A DNA stretch of 64,000 nucleotides from Streptomyces sp. 1222.5 (lineage in GTDB: Bacteria; Actinomycetota; Actinomycetes; Streptomycetales; Streptomycetaceae). Made by a program: the position numbers and the translations under genes. Under the pieces are notes generated by a model that worked only from the letters and a program-made list of their open reading frames with translations, was not told the origin of the DNA and ran no database searches. Shown piece by piece: positions 42,065 to 52,087 of this stretch. The DNA lies in contig NZ_FNSZ01000001.1 of NCBI RefSeq assembly GCF_900105245.1, positions 7,252,001-7,316,000 of the forward strand, written 5' to 3'. Within the stretch, counting starts at the first letter, position 1. Every line of letters starts with the position of its first letter.

Positions 42065-43503
42065 AGGATCGCCCCGGGGGTGTAGCCGGCGGCCTCCGGG
42101 TGCTGCTTGGCGAGCTCTTCGATCCGGCCGACGACCACGCCGACCTGGTCGGCCGCGGCACCGGTGAAGGACAGCTTGTCGGCCATCAGCGCCGCCAGCT
42201 GCTCCCGGTCGAGCGGCAGCCGCTCGTCGGCGGCGAGCTTGTCGAGCAGCTCGTTGCGCTCGGCGCCCTGCTCCCGCATCGCGAGCGCGGAGGCGACGGC
42301 GTTCTCCTTGATCGCCTCGTGCGCGACCTCGCGGCCCACACCCGCGCGCACGGCACCCATGAGCACCTTGGTGGTGGCGAGGAACGGCAGGTAGCGGTCC
42401 AGCTCGCGGGCGACGACGGCCGGGAAGGCGCCGAACTCGTCGAGGACCGTCAGGAAGGTCTCCAGCAGGCCGTCCAGCGCGAAGAACGCGTCCGGCAGCG
42501 CGACCCGGCGCACCACCGAGCAGGACACGTCGCCCTCGTTCCACTGGTCGCCCGCCAGCTCACCGGTCATCGAGGCGTAGCCGCGCAGGATCACCATGAG
42601 GCCGTTGACGCGCTCGCAGGAGCGGGTGTTCATCTTGTGCGGCATCGCCGAGGAACCGACCTGGCCGGGCTTGAAGCCCTCGGTGACCAGCTCGTGCCCG
42701 GCCATCAGCCGGATCGTCTTGGCCAGCGAGGACGGCGCCGCCGCCAGCTGCACCAGGGCGGTGACGACCTCGTAGTCCAGCGAGCGCGGGTAGACCTGGC
42801 CGACCGAGGTGAACGCCTGCGAGAAGCCGAGGTGCCCCGCGATCCGGTCCTCCAGGTCGGCGAGCTTCGCCGCGTCGCCACCGAGCAGGTCCAGCATGTC
42901 CTGCGCGGTGCCGACCGGGCCCTTGATGCCCCGCAGCGGGTAGCGGCCCAGCAGCTCCTCGACGCGGCCGTACGCCACGAGCAGCTCGTCGGCGGCCGTC
43001 GCGAAACGCTTGCCGAGGGTCGTGGCCTGCGCGGCGACGTTGTGCGAGCGGCCGGCCATGACCAGCTCCGCGTACTCGCCCGCGAGCTTGCCCAGCCGCG
43101 CCAGCACGGCCACCGTGCGGTCGCGCATCAGCTCGAGGGAGAGCCGGATCTGCAGCTGCTCGACGTTCTCGGTGAGGTCGCGGGAGGTCATGCCCTTGTG
43201 CACGTGCTCGTGCCCGGCGAGGTCGTTGAACTCCTCGATCCGCGCCTTCACGTCGTGCCGGGTGACCTTCTCGCGCTCGGCGATCGAGGCGAGGTCGACG
43301 GTGTCGAGGACCCGCTCGTAGTCGGCGATCGCCGCGTCCGGCACCTCGATGCCGAGGTCCTTCTGGGCCCGCAGCACGGCGAGCCAGAGCTGGCGCTCCA
43401 GCTTCACCTTCTGCTCGGGCGACCAGAGCGTGGCGAGCTCGGCGGAGGCGTAACGTCCGGCGAGGACGTTCGGGATGCGGGGCTTGGCGGGCGCAGAAGT
43501 CAC
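42061..43503 (-). CDS. purB: Adenylosuccinate lyase
   Basis: 480-residue fumarase/aspartase-superfamily enzyme acting twice in purine synthesis (SAICAR to AICAR, adenylosuccinate to AMP). Signature GSSAMPHKMNTRSCERV near residue 290, with upstream active-site segments HDVKARIEEF, KGMTSRDLTENV and GRSHNVAAQATTLGKR. GTG at 43503 chosen; TAGACT at 43512-43517 on this strand lies 8 nt upstream. The 3' end overlaps the mug start by 4 nt. Confidence 0.96.
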   Translation of the reverse strand: MTSAPAKPRIPNVLAGRYASAELATLWSPEQKVKLERQLWLAVLRAQKDLGIEVPDAAIADYERVLDTVDLASIAEREKVTRHDVKARIEEFNDLAGHEHVHKGMTSRDLTENVEQLQIRLSLELMRDRTVAVLARLGKLAGEYAELVMAGRSHNVAAQATTLGKRFATAADELLVAYGRVEELLGRYPLRGIKGPVGTAQDMLDLLGGDAAKLADLEDRIAGHLGFSQAFTSVGQVYPRSLDYEVVTALVQLAAAPSSLAKTIRLMAGHELVTEGFKPGQVGSSAMPHKMNTRSCERVNGLMVILRGYASMTGELAGDQWNEGDVSCSVVRRVALPDAFFALDGLLETFLTVLDEFGAFPAVVARELDRYLPFLATTKVLMGAVRAGVGREVAHEAIKENAVASALAMREQGAERNELLDKLAADERLPLDREQLAALMADKLSFTGAAADQVGVVVGRIEELAKQHPEAAGYTPGAIL

Positions 43504-43725
43504 GTGTCCAGAGTCTACTGGCGATTCGTGCAGGCCAGCGCCATGGGGTGGTTCGGCTGAAGCTACGAGACGCCCGTCACCTCGTGCGGGCCGGGGAAGC
43601 GGCCGCGGCCTCGCCGGCGGCACCGGCCGCTCCATGACTCCGCTACACGGCCGCGACCTCGGCCCGGGCGCCGTCCCGCTTCCTCTTCCGGAGTCGTGGG
43701 CGCACGGGCCGTACAGCGGGTGCGG

Positions 43726-44514
43726 CTACGCCAGGTCCTCGTACGGCAGCAGCTCCGGCCGCTTCGCCGGGCGGCCGTCCCCCGAGGAGCGGCCGGTCAG
43801 GCGCCGCCCTATCCACGGGAGCAGGTGCTGTCGGGCGAACCGCGCGTCCGCGACCCGCCGGGCCATCCAGCCCGGCGGCAGGGTGGCCGGCATCGGCACC
43901 CGCCAGTCGGAATCCTCGGGCTCGTAGCCGAGCGTCTGCCAGACCGCCTCGGCGACCCGGCGGTGACCCTCGGCGGTCAGGTGCAGCCGGTCCACGTCCC
44001 ACAGCCGCGGGTCCGCCAGCGAGGGCGCCCCGTACAGGTCGACCACCAGGGCGCCGTGCTTGGCGGCCAGTTCGTCCACGCACGCGAACAGCTCCTCCAT
44101 GCGCGGCCGGAACCGCTCCAGCACCGGGCCCTGCCGGCCGGGGCTGCGCATCAGCACCAGTTGCTCGCAGGACGGCGCGAGGCGCTCCACGGCCTCGGTG
44201 AGCAGGTCCCGGACCTGGACCATGTCGCACTTGGGCCGCAGGGTGTCGTTGAGGCCGCCGACCAGGGTGATGACGTCGGGCTTCATGGCCGCGGCCACCT
44301 CGACCTGCTCGTCGACGATCTGCCGGATCAGCTTCCCGCGCACGGCGAGGTTGGCGTACCGGAAACCGGGGCTGCGGGCCGCTATCCGCGTGGCGAGCAG
44401 ATCGGCCCAGCCGCGGTAGGAGCCGTCGGGCAGCAGGTCCGACATGCCCTCGGTGAAGGAGTCGCCGAGTGCGACCAGGCTGGTGTGCGTGGGAGGTGTG
44501 GGATTCGTCTGCAT
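43726..44514 (-). CDS. SGNH/GDSL hydrolase
   Basis: 262-residue lipase/esterase-like enzyme. Block I LVALGDSFTEGMSD holds the nucleophile Ser, block III TLVGGLNDTLRP the Asn, and block V DVDRLHLTAEGHRRVAEAV the Asp/His pair. No signal peptide, so cytoplasmic. Follows a strong terminator, so it is its own unit. Substrate unknown. Confidence 0.92.
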   Translation of the reverse strand: MQTNPTPPTHTSLVALGDSFTEGMSDLLPDGSYRGWADLLATRIAARSPGFRYANLAVRGKLIRQIVDEQVEVAAAMKPDVITLVGGLNDTLRPKCDMVQVRDLLTEAVERLAPSCEQLVLMRSPGRQGPVLERFRPRMEELFACVDELAAKHGALVVDLYGAPSLADPRLWDVDRLHLTAEGHRRVAEAVWQTLGYEPEDSDWRVPMPATLPPGWMARRVADARFARQHLLPWIGRRLTGRSSGDGRPAKRPELLPYEDLA

Positions 44515-44557
44515 GGCGACAGCGATGGTATCCCGGCTCCATACCCGCCGGTCGGTC

Positions 44558-44589
44558 GGCCCGGTCCCGTCCGTCGGCGGGACCGGGCC
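44558..44589 (-). terminator. 12-bp perfect hairpin after the CNNM operon
   Basis: GGCCCGGTCCCG (44558-44569) pairs with CGGGACCGGGCC (44578-44589), 8-nt loop, 29 bp past the last stop of the CNNM pair. Confidence 0.85.
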
Positions 44590-44618
44590 CCGAGCCCGAC
44601 GCGGGCCTGGGCGCGGCG

Positions 44619-45632
44619 TCAGGCGGGCTGGCCGAACAGCTGCCGCAGCACGTCCTCCATGGTCACCAGACCGGACAGTCGGCCGTCGTCGCCGAGCACG
44701 GCCGCGAGGTGCGTGCGGCTGCCCCGCATCGCGGTGAGCACGTCGTCCAGCGGCGTCCCCTCGCGCACCCGCGGGATGGGACGCATGTCCCGCAGCCGGA
44801 ACGGCACGTCCCGCGGCGAGGCGTCCAGCGCGTCCTTGACGTGCAGATAGCCCACGATCCGCCGGCCCGCGTCGACCACCGGGAACCGGGAGAAGCCCGA
44901 GTCGGCCGACAGCCGCTCCAGCTGCTCCGGGGTGACGCCCACGCGCGCGTAGACGACGCGTTCCAGCGGGACCACCACGTCCCGTACGGGCCGGCTGCCC
45001 AGCTCCAGGGCGTCGTGCAGCCGCTCCTGGGCCCGGCCGTCGATCAGCCCGGCCTCGCTGGCGTCCTTGACGATCTCGGCGAGTTCGGCGTCCGTGAAGG
45101 TCGCCGCGACCTCGCCCTTGGCCTCCACGCGCAGCAGCTTCAGCAGCCCGTTGGCGAAGGCGTTCACGCTGAAGATCACCGGTCGCAGCGCCCTGGACAG
45201 GCCGACCAGCGGCGGCCCGAGCAGGAGCGCGCTGCGCACCGGTTCCGCGAGCGCGATGTTCTTGGGCACCATCTCGCCGAGCAGCATGTGCAGATAGGTC
45301 GCCAGGGTCAGCGCGATCACGAAGGACACCACGTGGCCCGCGCTCTCGGGCACGCCCACCGCGTGGAACACCGGTTCCAGCAGGTGCGCGATCGCCGGTT
45401 CGGCGACGACGCCGAGGACCAGGGTGCACAGCGTGATGCCGAGCTGGGCGGCGGCCAGCAGCGCCGACACGTGCTCCAGACCCCACAGCACGCTCCGGGC
45501 GCGGCGGTCGCCACCCTGCGCGAGCGGCTCGATCTGCGAGCGGCGCACGGAGATCAGCGCGAACTCCGCGCCGACGAAGAAGGCGTTGACGACGAGCGTC
45601 GTCAGGCCGATCAGCAGCTGGACGACGGTCAT
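44619..45632 (-). CDS. CNNM/CorC-type membrane protein (hemolysin family), second of pair
   Basis: 337 residues: a DUF21 (CNNM) membrane domain with about four helices (LLIGLTTLVVNAFFVGAEFA, LGEMVPKNIALAEP) followed by two CBS motifs (VPLERVVYARV, GYLHVKDALDA, LVTMEDVLRQLFG). It lacks the C-terminal CorC domain found in its neighbour. Such proteins take part in Mg2+ or other cation efflux; toxin annotation is historical. ATG overlaps the upstream stop (ATGA), so the two are coupled and probably form one complex. Confidence 0.92.
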   Translation of the reverse strand: MTVVQLLIGLTTLVVNAFFVGAEFALISVRRSQIEPLAQGGDRRARSVLWGLEHVSALLAAAQLGITLCTLVLGVVAEPAIAHLLEPVFHAVGVPESAGHVVSFVIALTLATYLHMLLGEMVPKNIALAEPVRSALLLGPPLVGLSRALRPVIFSVNAFANGLLKLLRVEAKGEVAATFTDAELAEIVKDASEAGLIDGRAQERLHDALELGSRPVRDVVVPLERVVYARVGVTPEQLERLSADSGFSRFPVVDAGRRIVGYLHVKDALDASPRDVPFRLRDMRPIPRVREGTPLDDVLTAMRGSRTHLAAVLGDDGRLSGLVTMEDVLRQLFGQPA

Positions 45633-46972
45633 CGCGCCCCCTCCGGCGTCTCGTCCGCCCGCTCGTCGTCCAGCGGCGCGTGCAGCAGCACCCGGGCCGC
45701 CCGGCGGCCGGAGGCGTCCACCACGTCCAGCCGCCAGCCGGCGACGAGGACGGTGTCACCGATCTCGGGTATCCGCCCCAGTTCGGTGGCGACCAGGCCG
45801 GCCAGCGTCTCGTACGGCCCCTCGGGGACGCGCAGGCCCACGCGCGCGAGCTGGTCGATGCGGGCGGCGCCGTCGGCCGAGTACAGGGCCCGGCCCTCCT
45901 CGTCCGCACCGGCCGGGGCGAGATCGGGGGTCTCGTGCGGATCGTGCTCGTCGCGCACCTCGCCGACGACCTCCTCGACGATGTCCTCCAGCGTGGCGAC
46001 GCCCGCCGTGCCGCCGTACTCGTCTATGACGACGGCCATGGTGCGCCGTCCGCCGAGCCGCTCCAGCAGCCGCTCCACGGTCAGCGACTCGGGCACCAGC
46101 AGCGGTTCGCGCATCACCTGGGCGACCGTGCGGTGGCGCCGCTCGTCGGCGGGCACGGCGAGCACGTCCTTGATGTGCGCGGTGCCGACCACCGAGTCCA
46201 GGCTGCCGCGGTAGACCGGGAACCGGGACAGGCCGGTGGCCCGGGTCGCGTTCGCCACGTCCTCGCAGGTGGCCTGGGTGTCGAGGGCGACGACCTGGAC
46301 GCGCGGGGTCATCACGTTCTCCGCCGTCAGGTCGGCCAGGTTCAGCGTGCGGACGAACAGCTCCGCGGTGTCCGCCTCCAGCGCGCCCTGCTTGGCGGAG
46401 TGCCGGGCCAGGGCGGCCAGCTCCTGCGGGCCGCGCGCCGAGGCCAGTTCCTCCGCCGGTTCGATGCCGAGACGACGCACGAAACGGTTGGCCGTGTTGT
46501 TCAGATGCGTGATGAAGGGGCGGAAGGCCGCGCTGAACCAGCGCTGGGCGCTCCCCACCCGCTTCGCCACCGCCAGCGGTGAGGAGATCGCCCAGTTCTT
46601 GGGCACCAGCTCGCCGACGACCATCAGGAACACCGTGGACAGGGCCGTGCCCAGCACCAGGGCGACGGAACTCGCCGTGGCCGGCGACAGCCCCAGGGCC
46701 TCGAACGGGCCGGACAGCAGCTTGGCGATCGACGGCTCGGCGAGCATGCCGACCACCAGGTTGGTGACGGTGATGCCCAGCTGGGCGCCGGAGAGCTGGA
46801 AGGTCAGGCTCCGTACGGCCTTGAGGGCGCCCGAGGCTCCGCGCTCGCCGCGCTCGGCGGCCCGCTCCAGCTCGCCGCGCTCGACCGTGGTCAGCGAGAA
46901 CTCCGCCGCCACGAAGGCGCCGCAGGCGAGCGACAGCAGGATCGCCACCAGCAGGAGCAGCACTTCGGTCAT
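45629..46972 (-). CDS. CNNM/CorC-type membrane protein with CBS and CorC domains, first of pair
   Basis: 447 residues: DUF21 domain (LLLLVAILLSLACGAFVAAE, VGELVPKNWAIS), tandem CBS (ENVMTPRVQVVALD, MAVVIDEYGGTAGVATLEDI) and the C-terminal CorC/HlyC domain (GYETLAGL-like segment PYETLAGLVATELGRIPEIG). First gene of the two-gene operon and translationally coupled to the CBS-only partner. Predicted cation exporter at the inner membrane. The upstream 150 bp hold no identified leader RNA. Confidence 0.93.
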   Translation of the reverse strand: MTEVLLLLVAILLSLACGAFVAAEFSLTTVERGELERAAERGERGASGALKAVRSLTFQLSGAQLGITVTNLVVGMLAEPSIAKLLSGPFEALGLSPATASSVALVLGTALSTVFLMVVGELVPKNWAISSPLAVAKRVGSAQRWFSAAFRPFITHLNNTANRFVRRLGIEPAEELASARGPQELAALARHSAKQGALEADTAELFVRTLNLADLTAENVMTPRVQVVALDTQATCEDVANATRATGLSRFPVYRGSLDSVVGTAHIKDVLAVPADERRHRTVAQVMREPLLVPESLTVERLLERLGGRRTMAVVIDEYGGTAGVATLEDIVEEVVGEVRDEHDPHETPDLAPAGADEEGRALYSADGAARIDQLARVGLRVPEGPYETLAGLVATELGRIPEIGDTVLVAGWRLDVVDASGRRAARVLLHAPLDDERADETPEGAR

Positions 46973-47123
46973 CGGGTCACCCCCGTCCCATGATCGGACA
47001 GGGCAGGGGGAATCGCGCGGTGTCGCGGACCGGGAGGCTCGCCCATGGGCGGACGCTCACAACCTTTCATGGAGGGACGGGTGCTCCCTCAATGGTAAAG
47101 GATGGGCAAAGAGATCGGTGATC

Positions 47124-47549
47124 TCAGTACGTCAGCGGCTTCACCCAGCGCCGCCACTGCTCCTGCGGCCCGTAGCCGGCGGCCCGCCAGGCATGCTGCC
47201 CGCTCTCGTTGCGGACCAGCACCATGGCGTCAGCGCGCCGGCCGCCGAGCCGGGTGAACCGCTCCTCCGCGGCGGCGAGCAGCGCGGAACCGATGCCCCT
47301 GCGGCGCCGCTCCGGATGCACCGCGAGCCGGTAGAGATGACACCGCCAGCCGTCGAAGCCGGCGATCACCGTGCCCACCAGCTCCCCGCCGGACTCGGCG
47401 AGCAGCAGCGCGTCCGGGTCCCGCTCGACCAGCCCCTCCACACCGGCGCGGTCGTCGCTGACGCTCGTCCCCTCGGCGGCCGTCTTCCAGAACGCGAGGA
47501 CGGCGTCGAGATCGTCCGGCCCGGCAGGTCGTACACACAGCTCGGTCAT
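47124..47549 (-). CDS. GNAT-family N-acetyltransferase
   Basis: 141-residue single-domain acetyltransferase. The acetyl-CoA pyrophosphate loop is LAVHPERRRRGIGSALLAAA and the end VRNESGQHAWRAAGY is conserved in GNATs. It resembles small RimI-like or aminoglycoside-type members; the acceptor is unknown. Confidence 0.9.
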   Translation of the reverse strand: MTELCVRPAGPDDLDAVLAFWKTAAEGTSVSDDRAGVEGLVERDPDALLLAESGGELVGTVIAGFDGWRCHLYRLAVHPERRRRGIGSALLAAAEERFTRLGGRRADAMVLVRNESGQHAWRAAGYGPQEQWRRWVKPLTY

Positions 47550-47594
47550 GCGGTCATCGGATCACGGACAACCCGGCCGGGCGCGGGAATTCCG

Positions 47595-48482
47595 TCATAC
47601 GGACTCCTCGCGCAGCCGTCGCATCACCGGCGCGAACGCCTCCATGGACGGCTCCAGCACGGTCAGGTACGAGAACCCGAACCGCTCCCGCTGCGCCCGC
47701 ACCCGCGCGACGATCTGCTCCAGGGTCCCGACCAGCATGATCGGCAGGGCCAGTGCCCGGTCCAGGTCCAGCCGCGGGTGCCGTTCCAGCAGCGGCTTCA
47801 GTACGGGTTCGGGGTCGTCCGTGACGGCCACCAGCTGGATGAGCAGGTTCAGCTCGGCCGGTGCGGGGCGGTCCGCCGCCAGCTCGCGGTAGCGGGCCAC
47901 GCGCTCGTCCAGCTCGTCCGCGGTGAGCGGCGTCAGCGTGCCCGCCGCGTCCGCGGCCCGGGCCCCGGTGAACGCGGCGACGTCCGCGTGCTCGGCGGTC
48001 AGCCGCAGCATCCGGTCGCCGTTCGCGCCGATCAGCAGCGGCACCCTCGGCTGAGCCGGGCGCGGCCGGTGTTCGGCGGAGCGGAGCGCGCGCTCCAGCT
48101 CCCCGACGGTACGGCGGAGCAGGTCCACCCGCTCCCGCGGCGAGCCGAACGGCAGGCCGGCCGTCTCGTGCTCGGCCCGGACGTACCCGGTGCCCAGGCC
48201 CAGTTCGAGGCGGCCGCCGGTCAGCGCGTCCGTGGTCGCCACCTCACGCGCCAGCAGCGCCGGGTTCCAGAAGCCCGCGTTCAGCACGAACGTGCCGAGC
48301 CGGGGCCGCTCGGTGGCCCCGGCCGCCGCGACGAGCGCCGGGAACGGCGCGACCATGCCCAGGTGGTCGGGCACGAGGATCACGTCGTACCCGAGTTCCT
48401 CCGCGCGACGGCACTTGGCCCGCCACTCGGCGGCCAGCGCGGACGTGAGCAGGTTGACCCCGAAGCGGAACGGGCGTGGCAT
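47595..48482 (-). CDS. LLM-class (F420-dependent-type) oxidoreductase
   Basis: 295-residue TIM-barrel flavin- or F420-dependent enzyme of the luciferase-like class. It shows FRFGVNLLTSALAAEWRAKC, YDVILVPDHLGMVAPFPAL, LEVATTDALTGGRLELGLG (segment REVATTDALTGGRLELGLGT shortened) and VPLLIGANGDRMLRLTAEHA. Streptomyces has many such enzymes, mostly F420-using; cofactor and substrate are inferred. Not linked to the flanking genes. Confidence 0.9.
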   Translation of the reverse strand: MPRPFRFGVNLLTSALAAEWRAKCRRAEELGYDVILVPDHLGMVAPFPALVAAAGATERPRLGTFVLNAGFWNPALLAREVATTDALTGGRLELGLGTGYVRAEHETAGLPFGSPRERVDLLRRTVGELERALRSAEHRPRPAQPRVPLLIGANGDRMLRLTAEHADVAAFTGARAADAAGTLTPLTADELDERVARYRELAADRPAPAELNLLIQLVAVTDDPEPVLKPLLERHPRLDLDRALALPIMLVGTLEQIVARVRAQRERFGFSYLTVLEPSMEAFAPVMRRLREESV

Positions 48483-48560
48483 GAACTCTCCTCACCGACA
48501 AGTGACTTGGCTCTGCCCCGCGATTCCATCACGTCCGCGGCCCGCTCGGCACGGGTGCTC

Positions 48561-51131
48561 TCACTCGTGCGCGATCGCCGCCAGCACGTTCATCCGCGAC
48601 GCCCGCAGCGCCGGCAGCAGGGCCGCGACGACGCCCACCACCGCCGAGCCGATCACGACCGCGACGATCGTGCCCCAGGGGACAGCGAACGCCGTCAGGC
48701 CGCGCAGCGCCAGCACCTGCTGCATGCACACACCCCACACGAGCCCCAGCGCCAGCCCGAGGACCGCGCCGAACACCGCGATCACCACCGACTCCAGCCG
48801 GATCATCCGGCGCAGCTGCCGCCGCCCGAGCCCGATCGCGCGCAGCAGACCGATCTCCCGGGTGCGCTCGACCACCGACAGCGCGAGGGTGTTGACCACA
48901 CCGAGGACCGCGATGACGATCGCCAGCCCGAGCAGCGCGTACACGAGGTAGAGCAGCACCGAGATCTGGTCGTGGACCAGCTTCTTGTAGTCGGTCTGGT
49001 TGCGCGTCTGGACCTGCGGATACGGCTTGAGCGCCTGTTCGAGCCGGGGGCGCAGCTCCTCCGCGCCGGTCCCGGAGGCCGCGTTCACGTAGAGAGCGGA
49101 GTCCTGGGCGTCCGGCACGTACCGGTCGAGGGTGCCGAGGCCGAGGAAGAGGCCGCCCTGGGCGCCGAACCCCTGCGTCGTCTCCTGATCGGTGAGGGCG
49201 CCGACCGTCAGCTCGGTGTGCCGTCCGCCCGGGAACTCCGCGGGCAGCACGCTGCCGACGCGCACGCCGTGGTCCCTGGCGAAGTCGGCGTCCATGGCGA
49301 GGTGCCCGTCGGCCAGCGCGGCCGCCGAACCGCCCCGCGCGTAGGGGATGTGCACGACGTCGTCGAGACCCGGCCCGTACGCGGCGGCGGACGTCTTGAC
49401 CCGGTCCCCGTCCGGCAGCCGTACGGCGAGGGGGGTCTGCCGCTGCGGCACCACGAGCCCCACACCCGGCGTTCCGCGCACGGCGGCGCGCACCTCCTTG
49501 GTGAACGGGGCGAAGTTCGTGTTCTGGACGATCAGGTCGGCGCCCAGCGTCCTGTCGATCTGCCGGTCGAACGACGCGGACAGCGAGGCGCTCGCCACCG
49601 ACATCCCGCCGACCAGGGCCAGGCCCACCATCAGCGCGGCGGCCGTGGCACCGGTACGGCGCGGATTGCGCAGGGCGTTGCGCTGGCTCATGCGGCCGAC
49701 CGGCCCGAACAACGCGGGGAAGGCGCCGCCCAGCACCCGGATCACCGGCCGCACGAGCAGCGGCCCGGCGACCACGGTGGCGATCAGCGTCAGGACCACG
49801 CCGAGTCCCAGCAGTGCGGCCGCCTGCGCGGTCCGCGTGGCCGCGGCGCACCCGGCCAGGGCGGCGGCACCGGCCGCCCCGACCAGCGCTCCGACGATCG
49901 CGCGCGTCTTCAACGGCTTCCCCACACCGGCCACTTCGGCGTCCGCGAGCGCCGCCATGGGGGAGACGGCCGCCGCCCGGCGCGCGGGCAGGTAGGCGGC
50001 GACGAAGGTGACCCCCAGACCGACGACGTAGGCCGCGGCGGGCGTTGCCCAGCCGATGACCATCTCGGTGGTCTTCAGGTTCATCCCGAAGGCGCTCATC
50101 AGCCGGATCAGCCCGAAGGCCAGTCCGATCCCGGCGGCGAGACCGAGTGTCGAGCCGACCAGGCCCAGCAGCACCGCCTCCGTGAGCACCGAGCGCCGCA
50201 CCTGCCGCCGGTCGGCGCCGAGCGCCCGCAGCAGGCCCAGTTCCCTGGTGCGCTGGGCGATGAGCATGGAGAAGGTGTTGACGATGAGGAACACGCCGAC
50301 GAGCAGCGCGATGCCGGCGAAGCCCAGCATCACGTACTTGATCACGTCGAGGAAGGTGCCCAGGTTGGCGGAGGCCGACTTCGCCTGCTCGTTCGCGGTC
50401 TTCAGGTCGTAGGCGCCGGTGTCGACCGCCGTGCCGATCCGGCGCTTGAGCTCGGTGTCGGTCACCCCCCTGGCCGCGTCCGCCTGGATGCTGGTCGCCT
50501 TCGCGGCGGAGCCGAGCAGTTCCCGGCCGGCCACCGCCGGGTCCAGGTAGATCAGGGCGGAGCCCGGGTTGGTGGTGGTGAACGTGGCGATGCCGACGAC
50601 CCGCACCCGGAAGGTGCCCGGCTGCGCGTGCACCGTCAGCGTGTCCCCGATCCGCACGCCCTTCTTGGCGGCGGTGTCGGCGTCCAGCAGCGCCTCGCCG
50701 GAGCCTCGCGGAGCATGGCCCGAGGTGAGCTTCACCGGGCTGTGCGGAGTGACGTGCCAGGCCATCGCGATGGTCGGGGCGCCGGTCGTGGGGCCGACCG
50801 ACTTGTCGTCGGCGTCGACCACGACGGCGTTCTGCACCGACACCTCGGCCCGGGCCGCCGCGACCCCGTCGGTCCTCGCCACGCGGTCCCGCAGCGCGGC
50901 GGGCAGGGTCGGCACCGAACCGCTCAGCCGGGCCGACCGCAGGTCCTCCTGCTTCGGCAGCACCGTCACATCGGCCGCGGTGGAGGCGAACAGCCGGTCG
51001 AAGGTACGGGTGACGGTGTCGGAGAAGATCAGGCTGCCCGCGACGAACGCCACGGACAGGACCACGGCCAGCGCGGACAGGGCGAGCCGCCCCTTGTGCG
51101 CGAGGAAGCTCCTGAGGGTCGCCTTGAGCAC
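48561..51131 (-). CDS. MacB-like ABC transporter permease with two FtsX domains
   Basis: 856-residue permease with about eight helices: an N-terminal helix (LALSALAVVLSVAFVAGSLI), a periplasmic-type loop, three helices around 260-390 (FAGIALLVGVFLIVNTFSML) and the same arrangement repeated in the C-terminal half (LYLVYALLGLAIVIAVLGVV). Duplicated FtsX domains are typical of Gram-positive lipoprotein- or peptide-handling exporters. GTG start 5 bp after the ATPase gene, so one operon. Confidence 0.93.
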   Translation of the reverse strand: MLKATLRSFLAHKGRLALSALAVVLSVAFVAGSLIFSDTVTRTFDRLFASTAADVTVLPKQEDLRSARLSGSVPTLPAALRDRVARTDGVAAARAEVSVQNAVVVDADDKSVGPTTGAPTIAMAWHVTPHSPVKLTSGHAPRGSGEALLDADTAAKKGVRIGDTLTVHAQPGTFRVRVVGIATFTTTNPGSALIYLDPAVAGRELLGSAAKATSIQADAARGVTDTELKRRIGTAVDTGAYDLKTANEQAKSASANLGTFLDVIKYVMLGFAGIALLVGVFLIVNTFSMLIAQRTRELGLLRALGADRRQVRRSVLTEAVLLGLVGSTLGLAAGIGLAFGLIRLMSAFGMNLKTTEMVIGWATPAAAYVVGLGVTFVAAYLPARRAAAVSPMAALADAEVAGVGKPLKTRAIVGALVGAAGAAALAGCAAATRTAQAAALLGLGVVLTLIATVVAGPLLVRPVIRVLGGAFPALFGPVGRMSQRNALRNPRRTGATAAALMVGLALVGGMSVASASLSASFDRQIDRTLGADLIVQNTNFAPFTKEVRAAVRGTPGVGLVVPQRQTPLAVRLPDGDRVKTSAAAYGPGLDDVVHIPYARGGSAAALADGHLAMDADFARDHGVRVGSVLPAEFPGGRHTELTVGALTDQETTQGFGAQGGLFLGLGTLDRYVPDAQDSALYVNAASGTGAEELRPRLEQALKPYPQVQTRNQTDYKKLVHDQISVLLYLVYALLGLAIVIAVLGVVNTLALSVVERTREIGLLRAIGLGRRQLRRMIRLESVVIAVFGAVLGLALGLVWGVCMQQVLALRGLTAFAVPWGTIVAVVIGSAVVGVVAALLPALRASRMNVLAAIAHE

Positions 51132-51135
51132 CGGG

Positions 51136-51948
51136 TCAGTCCTCCCCGGCCGTGACGCCGTCGGCGAGCCGGCCGCGCACCACGTCGAAACGCTTCATGC
51201 GTTCCAGCACGGCGTCCGCCGTCGGCCGTTCCATCTCGTCGACGATCCGCCCGTCGGCGAGGAAGAGCACCAGGTCGGCGTGGGCGGCGGCGCCCGGGTC
51301 GTGGGTGACCATGACGACGCTCTGGCCGAGATCGTCGACCGCGCCGCGCAGGAATCCCAGCACCTCCAGGGCCGCCCGTGAGTCGAGGTTGCCGGTCGGC
51401 TCGTCCGCGAAGATCAGCTCTGGCCGGGAGACCAGCGCCCGCGCGCACGCGACGCGCTGCTGCTGGCCGCCGGAGAGCTGCGCGGGCCGGTGCGTCAGCC
51501 GCCCGCGCAGACCGAGGGCGTCGATGACCTGGTCCAGCCATTGCTGATCGGGCCGGCGCCCCGCGATGTCCATCGGCAGGGTGATGTTCTCGGCGGCCGT
51601 CAGCGTCGGGATCAGGTTGAACGACTGGAACATGAACCCGATCCGGTCCCGCCTCAGCCGGGTCAGCTCCCGCTCCTTCAGCCCGGTGATCTCGGTGTCG
51701 CCCAGCCACACCTGACCGGCCGACACGTTGTCGAGGCCGGCCAGGCAGTGCATGAGCGTGGACTTCCCGGACCCCGAGGGGCCCATCACGGCCGTGAAGC
51801 GACCGCGCGCGATGTCGACGTCGACCGAGTCCAGGGCGACGACGGCCGTCTCCCCGGAGCCGTAGGCCTTGGTCAGTGCGCGGGCGCGGGCCGCGATCCC
51901 GACGTCCGGCGCCCGGCCCGGAACGTGCTCCGCAGCAGTGGTGGACAA
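51136..51948 (-). CDS. MacB/LolD-type ABC transporter ATPase
   Basis: 270 residues: Walker A AVMGPSGSGKSTLMH, signature AQLSGGQQQRVACARAL, Walker B LIFADEPTGNLDSRA and switch MVTHDPGAAAHAD, the LolD/MacB pattern. Start is TTG at 51948, supported by GGGAGG 6 nt upstream; I see no better codon. First gene of the operon with the duplicated-FtsX permease. Confidence 0.94.
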   Translation of the reverse strand: MSTTAAEHVPGRAPDVGIAARARALTKAYGSGETAVVALDSVDVDIARGRFTAVMGPSGSGKSTLMHCLAGLDNVSAGQVWLGDTEITGLKERELTRLRRDRIGFMFQSFNLIPTLTAAENITLPMDIAGRRPDQQWLDQVIDALGLRGRLTHRPAQLSGGQQQRVACARALVSRPELIFADEPTGNLDSRAALEVLGFLRGAVDDLGQSVVMVTHDPGAAAHADLVLFLADGRIVDEMERPTADAVLERMKRFDVVRGRLADGVTAGED

Positions 51949-52087
51949 GACCGCCTCCCGGTCGCCTCGACGTCACGCCCCGACTCCTTGGTGGGCCGAG
52001 CCTAGTGTGACCCGGCGCACAGCCGGAATCCCACCTTCGCCCGAGACCCGGACCACGTCCAAAGGACGCGGTCCGGTCGGGGGCCCC

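Noticed and set aside
46236..51155. A 1639-codon open frame on the plus strand
   Set aside because: It lies antisense to the CNNM, GNAT, LLM and ABC genes, is Arg/Gly/His-rich with no domain, and results from GC-rich third positions.
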